A stretch of 64,000 nucleotides of DNA from Symsagittifera roscoffensis (Eukaryota > Xenacoelomorpha > Acoela > Convolutidae). Below the pieces are notes generated by a model that worked only from the letters and a program-made list of their open reading frames with translations, searched no databases and was not told where the DNA came from. Below, in pieces: positions 56,079-64,000 of this stretch (within the stretch, counting starts at the first letter, position 1; each line of letters begins with the position of its first letter). Position numbers and translations under genes: made by a program. The stretch spans positions 41,817,165-41,881,164 of the forward strand of contig NC_087064.1 in the NCBI RefSeq assembly GCF_963678635.1. Reading direction: 5' to 3'.

Positions 56079-56602
56079 TCATTTCGGTTCAACAGGCAAA
56101 TCAACTCCTCGTTCATTTTTGTGAATTTGCCATGGTTACAATTGGATTTGAACTTTACATTAAAATGCGCAGCAACTCTGATAGTGGCTTGAACTAAATG
56201 TTTTTCCTCAACGTTATTAGTTTCGACTAATTCTCTCAGTTCAATTGGAAGCTGTTGGTCATGGAAATGGATTTGTCTTCCTCTCCTAGCTGAGGTTGCA
56301 GCCCTTCCAGGTTGAAATTGAACAACGGAATTGACCGGCGAAATTCCTGGAGTCTGGACATTGTACAGGTGAAAGTAGTCCAGAACAGTAAAAAGTTTCC
56401 GTAAATTATCGATTTCGATATTGTTCAGTGTAATTTGTTGGAGTTTTTGTAGGAGAGGTTTTCCTCAACAATCTAATATGCCTGTACGCGTAAGAGTAAC
56501 TTTAATTCTTGGTGTTAAATTGTTATCAGGACTCTGATTAGTCATTGAAGCGTAAACCACCATATTTGGAGTTAAGGTTGTTTGCATCATTGGACAGTCC
56601 AT
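56079..56602 (-). pseudogene. Polinton 174-codon protein with in-frame TGA, copy C
   Basis: Equivalent of 47159-47683, with the same TGA after ILDC (56467-56465). One base is missing near 56116, so the last 15 or so residues are in a different frame from copy B. Confidence 0.55.
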
Positions 56603-57127
56603 TTTGTAACCAATCGAAAAAAAACTTTGGATTTTCTACGGGTACAATGCTTTAATAAATAATGCGAGGGAAGTAAATGAGAATGTCGTTTGCAAATTTG
56701 TTTTTCTTGACCCAATAACTGTTCAATCTTTGGGCAGCCAGTATCTTCCAAATTTGTCACGGGTAATTTCAAGTACTCATCTAAGGAAACAGATTTTTTG
56801 TGTACCTTTACCAAAAAAATGGGAATTTGGGTTCCTCAAACGAATGCTGTAAAAAATTTGATCCAAGTTTGAGTAAAGGTCATCACCTTCGTCACAACGA
56901 AGCCCGTGTAGAAATTTAGATTCCCAATTGTACGCTTTTTTCTCTTCTTTTGATAAATTAGGGAATTGAATTGGTGGCAGAAAATGAATTGTATCAATTG
57001 AATTAGCAGGGCAAACGCAAAGTTCCTTTATGATCAAAGGTTTGTTGCCACAATTAAATCCTTCGATATCTAAAACAATGAGATGGTTGAAAAACAAATG
57101 TTTAGTTTTCTTTCTTGGGGTTAACAT
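56587..57127 (-). pseudogene. Polinton nuclease-like protein, copy C
   Basis: Equivalent of 47668-48208 with the same DIEGF, HGLRCDEGDDLY and CPKIEQLL segments and the same frameshift near 56810. Confidence 0.5.
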
Positions 57128-57479
57128 GACTTTCACTCAACATTCCAACAAACGAAATAACTTTGGTTTGAATGCTTTAAGAAATAAGCAAAACGCAATA
57201 CCTGTCACGTGACCCAGGAAGCAGTTTTCAATGGACAAGGCAAAACACATATCTGTGTACCCAGGACCGGTATGATTTTTTTTCTTGCAAATATCCTGCA
57301 GTGTCATACCTTATAGCATGTATTCTAAGAAATTTGAAATGTTTCAAGTGTTTGCCGAGCGAGGAATTGTCTATTCCAATTAAACCACCATATGGTCTGT
57401 TTTTCAAAACAAAATCCAAATTAATATCAGCATCCAAATACAAACAAGTGGCTTTTGGATATTGTGATTTTAGGTCACC

Positions 57480-58046
57480 AAAAGTTTTTAGCCATCAGAA
57501 TTTGAGGAGAGATTTGAAAATCTTGAAATTACACAGGAAGCACTTACCTAAGTTGTTTTATAAATCCAACTTTTCAAAAATTGTATCTGTTGTCTGAAAA
57601 TTTTTCAAAAGTCATAAAAAGTTAATTTTTTGGAATGTAAAAGCATTTGAGAAGTTGTATTGGGAGGCAAAATTTGCATTCCTTAAGGATACTTTGAAAA
57701 CACCAACTTCATGATAGAAAAATTCAAAATTTTTGAAAATTTTGATTGCTGAGTTCTGTGATAGTTTTGTAGAAAATTTTATTGAAAAAACTTTGAAAAA
57801 CTTGTGATAATTTTGTGTCAATTTCGGAGTTAAAAATTGCAAATCTTGGGAGTACACTGACTATGCCTCACTAGACGGATGGGAACTTCAAATTTTATGA
57901 AATGTTTTCTTTCTTTTTTCATTGAACAAAGTTAAAAAACGTAAACAAACATTAAATCTCGGAAACTCAGAGAAGAGAATTTGGGCAGGAGCAATTGAAC
58001 GCAATATTGGCAACTTGGAAGTCCTGAGAGTACCCTCAAACTATCC
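57480..58046. repeat. Dispersed composite repeat R4, truncated by the gap
   Basis: Matches R3 from 48565 onward with a few substitutions and ends at the N run. Confidence 0.75.
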
Positions 58047-58246
58047 NNNNNNNNNNNNNNNNNNNNNNNNNNNNNNNNNNNNNNNNNNNNNNNNNNNNNN
58101 NNNNNNNNNNNNNNNNNNNNNNNNNNNNNNNNNNNNNNNNNNNNNNNNNNNNNNNNNNNNNNNNNNNNNNNNNNNNNNNNNNNNNNNNNNNNNNNNNNNN
58201 NNNNNNNNNNNNNNNNNNNNNNNNNNNNNNNNNNNNNNNNNNNNNN
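58047..58246. other. Assembly gap (200 N)
   Basis: Exactly 200 N, probably a scaffold gap of arbitrary size. Sequence on the left matches R3 up to 49166; sequence on the right is the gypsy linker, so the join is not verified by homology. Confidence 0.98.
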
Positions 58247-59290
58247 GCAAACCTGCACAATTTTCTCCACCCTCTGAAATATTCGAGAACACGCAAGCAA
58301 TTGGTCAATCAAATTCGATCAGATCAAAAACCTACGCACGCTTTGTATCTAGTGGGGATAATTCTAATGGGCCAACTCAAAACTAGCTGCACCAAAACTA
58401 GTCAAAATTCAGATATAACAATTATTACGAAATCAAAAAATATAAAAAACAGTTGGAACCAATTTCACTCAAAAGGTGGCGACGCAAAAACTCAGAGATC
58501 TCAATAGAAAGGATGGAAAAGCTAATTGGCTTGTCAATCCGGTGAAACAAGTGCCATTACGGAGTCAAATAGATGTCCAACGGTCAGTTTTTTTTGCGAA
58601 ATACGACCAAGAAGCTAAAGAAATATCAGTGGGAGAAAAAAACGAGACAGCGATGTTTTACTTATTCCATCAGAGATACAGAGTTGGACACACCGGGTGA
58701 CGGGAAATTGACCGACAAACTACAGACTAAGCATTCTGGCTTAATTTGCATTCTCGCAGAGAATGAAGACAGATAGAAGAAATTGGGGAAATAATATGAT
58801 ATAGTAATAGCTAAACCCACCTTGATTGGCCATTTAGACAGACTCGGTGAAGTTTTTTGACTGAATGATAAGAGCTGACTTGAAATGCAAACCCTCGAAA
58901 TTCGAGACGCCTAGTGACTCAATAAATAACCTGGGAAGAATGGTGTATAAGCATGACGTGAAACTGAGTCAGGTGCGGTGGAAGCACGCAGTTGGAGGCA
59001 CGATGCAGTGAAAGCATGCGGTGGAGGCACACAGACACGCAGTTGATGATCTTTCTAGGATTTGCGAATTACTACTGGTAATTCGTGAAAGGGTACGCAG
59101 ATGAAGTCTATTTGATGAAGCAGCTGATGCGTAACAAAGGGAATAATGTCGATCGAAATTAAAGCTGTAGAAAGTGTGGAACATATAACCGATATGAAAT
59201 ATATAGCCGGTTGGACCAAATAGTTGGTTGCAATTCGGGGTTCATTGATTGTTTATCTTGTAAATCACCACAAAAATTTTTTATACACCC
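58247..59290 (+). mobile_element. Ty3/gypsy deletion derivative, plus strand
   Basis: Order: linker (IFENTQAIGQSNSIRSKTYA), Gag-like start MATQKLRDLNRKDGKANWLV (58476), a segment with LICILAENEDR, then near 58790 YDIVIAKPTLIGHLDRLGEV, where the Gag-like part meets RT. RT continues as ADLKCKPSKFE and NLGRMVYKHDVK (58870-58960) and FVKGYADEVYLMKQLMRNKG (59080-59140). The end of RNase H follows (MKYIAGW near 59190, FIDCLSC near 59245). The layout is the same as the minus-strand copy at 31430-32630. Confidence 0.8.
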
Positions 59291-62200
59291 CCTTATTAAA
59301 AGCATTCGAGACTAACGAGAGAAGGAAGGAGAAACCCTCTGAATCGATCAATCCGTGCTTTGTAGGCAGAGATGCTGCCGTGTTACAATACACGTAGTTC
59401 GCGTACGTGGAGGAATCGACTAGTAGGAGGATGAGTAATCTTGCGCATCCTATGCCCGGAAGAAATGAAGAGGATTGGGCTGAGTTGGATCTAGCGCCCA
59501 CTGCTATGAGAGGACGAGTGGACTTGAAAGAGACTGCCCAAATTGTTCTGAAAATTAGTAGCGACAGGAAACTTACTGGCCAGAAATGCTCTAGTAACCT
59601 TCGGCTGCGAAGATGTTGTAGTGATACACGAAGATCGAGAAGTTCATGCGGCATGTCAGCTGACCATAGCAAGACCCCAGTTGAAACTAATGCGGATGAT
59701 GAGCAGGGACCATCGGGATCAGGAAGGAGTAAGGCAGGGGAAGATGAAGACCAGGAGGATCGTCAGGCAGAGAAATCGATGGAGCAAGACCCCAACCTAT
59801 TGTAAAAAGATGACGATAAGGCCTCAGTAGATGGCGCTTCAAGCTTGGATTTCAATTTTAGAGACGAAGTGGAGACGGTGGCGGAGTCAAGCAAAACCCC
59901 AATCAAGCTGGAAAAGACAATAAAACGGCCTCAGTAGGTGGCAGTTAAAGCCTGGATTTCAATTTTCTTGATGAAGACGGATTAGAAACGGTGACGGGAC
60001 CGACAGAACCAGTAGTAGATGAAACTTCCAGGCCGAAACCTTCGTCAGTCTTTATAGATGCAATTCAAAATTTGCCGGAGAGCAACTCTCCTGGCAAGAT
60101 TGAGTCAACAGTGAAAATTTTTTAAAAAGAATCAGCTTTCAGGACGAAGATAGAAAATGTAGCCCGAGTATCTTTCCTGGGGATAGCGGAAAAAGAATGG
60201 TATATTCACCATCATGGCCAGGAGAAAAGGACCAGCGGTGGAATGATTTGAATCGCTTTCATGGAAGAGCTGTTGACGGTTTTACAGTTCTTCAGGACCC
60301 AGTCTATGCTGAAAAAAGGTCTCGATAGATCACTGATGCAGAAAATTTTTGATAGCTTGGAAAAATGTGAAGGAAGAATGAGTGAGGTACTTATTGATTC
60401 AGCTACCGATGAGAGTGAGACGAAGTCTCCTATCATAATGACGCGTCAGGGGAGAAACGATGAAAAGGTGTGTCTGTCCGGGACGCGGAAACCGATGATA
60501 CGCTCGAAGTTAGTGATCGAGAAGATGAAGGAAATGAAGACAAAATTGGGCAGCAAAGTCATCATAAGAAAGTCTGGTAAAACAAAATTGAATCCTGAAC
60601 CTCCAGCGAAGACTACCAATTCAACTTGAAAAATGCGAAAATGGGAAAAGGCAATGACAGATTGCAAGGAACTTCGAAGATGAAGACGAATATAGCAATG
60701 GTGCCACCCCTTCTCATGGCAGGGTTAAGATCAGCCAGTTATAAGACCAAAAGATGTGTTGCATTGTACCTGGATTAATTTTAGAGATGGATATAGTAAG
60801 TCAGTGTGGTGAGAGTATCCTCAAAGACTTCAAAACTTTGAGTAAGAACCACGGAAAGACAATCGTTACAGGACAGCTAACTCAATTGAAACATAATCGA
60901 TTGAGAGTATCGGAGACAGTCATAATAGACGGGCCCACCGGTGGATACATGGAGATGATGGAGTATAGAAATGCGGCAAAAAGGACTTCAGATAGCTCTA
61001 GAAAAAAATATTGTTATGAAATGTTATCGTGAAAAAATTTCTAAGGACTAGACAATGAAGCAGCACGCTGATGAAATATTTCCCTCAATGGAAATGCACA
61101 CGGAAACGGTGGACCAACATGTGACTTTACCGATAAGGGCAGTCTTGTTACGCCATTTTGAAGAAGAAATCAAAATGACAGCGAGAGTCCACCTTCTGGT
61201 TGCTGGACCATATTTTAGGACTGAGTTGCAATTCAGACTCACTTGGTGAATGACGGGATTGTCGATGGGATAGTACGACTCAGCGGAGAGGAAGATATCA
61301 AAGGACGAGACGAGAAAGTGGTCTCGATGACGCATCTGAGAGACCTGATGGTTTGTGAAGGAGCGGCAGTGGCGTGTGCAAAACGGAGAGACGCTCTCTG
61401 TTTTGTCCCGTTCTTGTCGGGAACAGTTTTCGGCACCAGCGCTGAACACTTGCGCGAGGATGTTGAGAGAAGACAGTGATCCTGGACATACGTTTTTCGT
61501 ACAAGTACTCATGGACAATCATCCGAGAAAACCACTAAAAGTGAACATCAAAGATCTAGTAGAACTAGAACCCTTGAGAAAGATAGACGTGATTCATAGA
61601 TTTTCTAACAAATAGCTCAGGCTTACGAAAAAATCGATGGGGACACTTCTAAAATCCAGTTAATGCTGAAGAAGTCGCACCACTATGTATCAGGAACTGT
61701 TGGGTTGGCGTATAACCCTTCCATCAATGAAGATTTACGAACAAGCAGCAAGCAGTGTTGCTAAGGTTCTGGATATTTAGAATATCTACTGCAAAAGAAG
61801 TATCGCCAGTCAACAAATCAAGTTGGGACTTAAGGAAGAAAAGGTGACTGCACCTTCCTTCTCGAAATCTGACAATATAGTGGAGTTTGGATGTGGATTC
61901 TCTGATGAGTTAAAGAGGGCAAGTTTGATTGTCGTGTAGGAACTAATGAAGCCATCATAGTGTCCACGTCTCAATGCTGATTCGATATTGCGAGCGACGC
62001 AAAACATACAAAAAGTGCGGAATGCAGATTGCGATTTATGCGGCATCAACACAATCTACAATTTGATGACTGCAGCCTCTAGGAGCAGCCGAGAGGACAA
62101 CGTGGAGTTGCCTCGCTGAGGACCGGAGGACTGGGCTAAAAAGTCACATGTGTGGATGTCTTGACTGTGTGAAAACACTCGCGAAGCAGCATAAACAGCT

Positions 62201-63064
62201 GTTGATATTATTTGAAGTTGTAATGAAAACGAAAACGGTAACAGAATCAATAGCAGATTCTCATACAGGAACCGAAGTGATTCTAGTGACTGAACTAGGG
62301 TTCTAGACCATGTTTGGTTCTTTAGAGTCACCATTGAGTCTAGATCAAAAGCATGAGATGGCCACCACCATCAGATTAACACATGATGAATGCCCATGCC
62401 TTTTTTGTTACAAACGTGGTGGTATCCTGGGCGTCGTAATCTGGTGTTGATCTGACACTAGAGAGCTGCTCTCCATGGGTTCATCAGAGTCATCGCAGCC
62501 CGTAATGATAGTGTTAGTTGGAGTTATGATGGCTGGACGCTCATGTTACAGAGAACAATGGACAGAAAACGCCGTTTAAAGAACAGTTGGACGAGTTGGA
62601 TTGTCTAAAGGAGACATGAAAAAAAATTGAACAAATGGAGCACAAGAGTGAAGTAGATATGGATTAGAAGACGAAAGATGTCATGGTTCAGAGCCAACAT
62701 GACTACCTGGTTGTACGAATATGCAACAATGCATATGTCAATGCACATCAGAGAGTACAGATCGTATCAGCTGGACATAGGATCAGAAGCTTTCAAACGA
62801 GTTTTCGTGACGCATGGGAATGTTGTAACCACAGCAATTTTCGATTGTGATGGAAGGGAAAAGGAAGAGATGTTGAAGGACGACTTGGAGAAAAATGTGA
62901 CCTTGTGCCTCCACAACAGCTTCAACGGGAATAAGGAAACTAATGTGGATCCTCTAATTTGTTGCAAGCAGCGTGTAGAAGTTCTTTATTGCTGGAGGAC
63001 TGCCTCAAACAGCGTTAGAATGGCCACTGGTGTGTTGCAAGACACTGGAATCGAGAGTGCATAG
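59291..63064 (+). other. GC-richer, coding-like but broken region of unknown origin
   Basis: Composition changes visibly (31 of 60 bases are G or C in 59461-59520). Plus-strand open stretches include 59407-59805 (acidic C-terminus ending AEKSMEQDPNLL), 60261-60629 (Lys-rich, MEELLTVLQFFRTQSMLKKG), 60754-61032 (LILEMDIVSQCGESILKDFK, VIIDGPTGGYMEMM), 61355-61615 (DPGHTFFVQVLMDNHPRKPL) and 62678-63064 (MSWFRANMTTWLYEYATMHM). They lie in different frames with stops between them, as in a decayed gene or polyprotein. Near 62000 KSAECRLRFMRHQHN-type and NADCDLCGINTIYN readings hint at Cys-rich motifs. No family was recognised. Host gene with unseen introns, retroelement or old viral insertion are all possible. 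Confidence 0.3.
59808..59995 (+). repeat. Imperfect direct repeat inside the unknown coding-like region
   Basis: Two copies about 112 bp apart of a block reading GGCCTCAGTAG and then GGATTTCAATTTT, encoding SLDFNF followed by an acidic stretch. They suggest an internal duplication in the original protein. Confidence 0.6.
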
Positions 63065-64000
63065 TCGATGTCGAAGGAATAGCAGAAGGAACATCAAGAA
63101 GATCTTGTCTCAAAAATTTAGAGCTCGAATCTGTGTAGTTTTTGTGATATGTTTTTTTAAATGATTTTTTTAACAAAAACTTTGAAATTTAAACTTGAAG
63201 TTTTTCGAAAATTGAAACTCTCAACGATGTGGTTGAGTACTATTAGAAATTTTATCCAAAGTTGCATACCAAGAGGACCGCTCATTTGCTTTTAGTTTCT
63301 AGAGGCTGATGCTTTTTAAGTCTAATTTAAAATTTTCAAAGAAGTTAGTTTGAAAAATTTCACTAAATTTTATGGTTTTTCAAAATTGAATTGAAAAATT
63401 GGAATGAAAAAATTTTGCAAAATTTGCCATTACCAACCCTGTATTTGATTTCTGTCGGAGAACAACAAAAAATGCAAGTCCTTTTTCCAAAAATTTTCTT
63501 GATTTGAAAAAAACTTGAAGAGGAGTTGCGGTACACGCTAGCTAGTTTTTTTTTAGGTTCAGGTCATTTATTTTTTAGGTTCAGGTCAATTCTAATTTTT
63601 TTCAGCCAAAGACGTTCAGCTTGAGCTTTTTTTGAAGAATTTTGTTTTCAAAATTCTGAACTTTCTGCATACATGCCTTTGGTTGTTCTGTTCGTCTCTC
63701 AAAATTGTCGTCAAACATGCGCACTAATCACTACTATTGCACTTGTCTAGCTTATGATTTCTGTAGTCTTCTCTTGTGATAAAGTTGTTTAACAGATGTG
63801 ATAATTTTGATGGTTGTGCCTGTTTGTTGAGCGCCCTTTTACGGGTTTTAGAGACAAGTTTATCAAGTAGGTCTATGGTCTGGAGGAAGAACTTGTAATA
63901 TTTGTAATATTTTTTTCATCATCTCACCCTGTTTACAAAAATCCAAACCAGTTTTTTTATATTATTTCAATCCACTTGTCTCCGGTCAAATTTTTTTTAA
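63065..64000. other. AT-rich sequence, nothing recognised
   Basis: Composition returns to AT-rich with T and A runs. No open frame, repeat or RNA gene could be supported. Confidence 0.4.

Larger units (their letters stand above)
50750..57450 (-). mobile_element. Polinton/Maverick copy C (partial)
   Basis: Lacks the protease and the MCP C-terminal half but keeps the only ATPase with an intact P-loop-to-end frame and the least damaged integrase core. Gene order matches copy B. Confidence 0.88.
50746..58046. repeat. 7.3-kb segmental duplication, partner C
   Basis: Copy of 41842-49160. The left breakpoint is inside the MCP gene at the shared motif AAAAAATCAACTCCAGCGGG. The right end is hidden by the assembly gap. 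Confidence 0.9.

Noticed and set aside
57922-58386. Open frames spanning the N run
   Set aside because: They consist largely of undetermined residues across the gap and cannot be supported.

Overview
The window looks like nuclear DNA of an AT-rich invertebrate. The intron ends that can be read (GTAAGT donors, acceptors such as TTTTTTTTCAG) would suit a nematode or a similar compact animal genome, but the species cannot be fixed from the sequence. No rRNA, no intact tRNA gene and no bacterial gene layout was seen. Most of the window is transposon remains and segmental duplication. Only one ordinary host gene can be modelled with confidence.

1-9.3 kb: a minus-strand gene in three phase-compatible exons (9250-9136, 8057-7662, 4939-3591), about 619 residues, with no recognised family. 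Its last-exon end and 3' flank are tandemly duplicated (1-1944 and 2165-4308). 7.9-20.7 kb: a second tandem duplication of about 5.4 kb carries exon 2 and its introns together with arrays of a palindrome-rich repeat unit of roughly 940-1015 bp. The array is two full units plus a part in the first copy and five in the second. 20.7-26.5 kb: two decayed Mutator-like (MULE) transposase genes in opposite orientation.

26.5-34.3 kb: a mosaic of Ty3/gypsy remnants on both strands (Gag-like piece, RT carrying the YYD motif, RNase H) mixed with a longer dispersed AT-rich repeat. 33.95-58.05 kb: three related copies (A, B, C) of a Polinton/Maverick virus-like DNA transposon, genes on the minus strand. 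Recognisable genes are the packaging ATPase, retroviral-type integrase, penton-like minor capsid protein, adenovirus pX-like protein, double-jelly-roll major capsid protein (MCP) and adenovirus-type cysteine protease, plus several small conserved-looking proteins. Copies A and B are a 4.8-kb tandem duplication. B and C share about 7.3 kb in a younger duplication. No copy is complete: no protein-primed DNA polymerase B is visible, each copy has its own frameshifts, and B and C share some internal stops. An assembly gap (58047-58246) truncates the flank of copy C.

58.25-59.3 kb: another gypsy derivative. 59.3-63.1 kb: GC-richer, coding-like but broken sequence of unknown origin. 63.1-64 kb: AT-rich, nothing recognised.

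In the Polinton, proteins would work together in virion assembly (MCP, penton, pX, protease, ATPase) and chromosomal insertion (integrase). Their tight head-to-tail spacing (for example 2 bp between the MCP stop and the protease ATG, 7 bp between penton and pX) is typical of these elements. The retroelement and MULE pieces are dead. The main biological interest is the duplication history, the mosaic divergence between Polinton copies A and B, the tRNA-like island kept identical between them, the amplified gypsy deletion derivative and the palindromic satellite.
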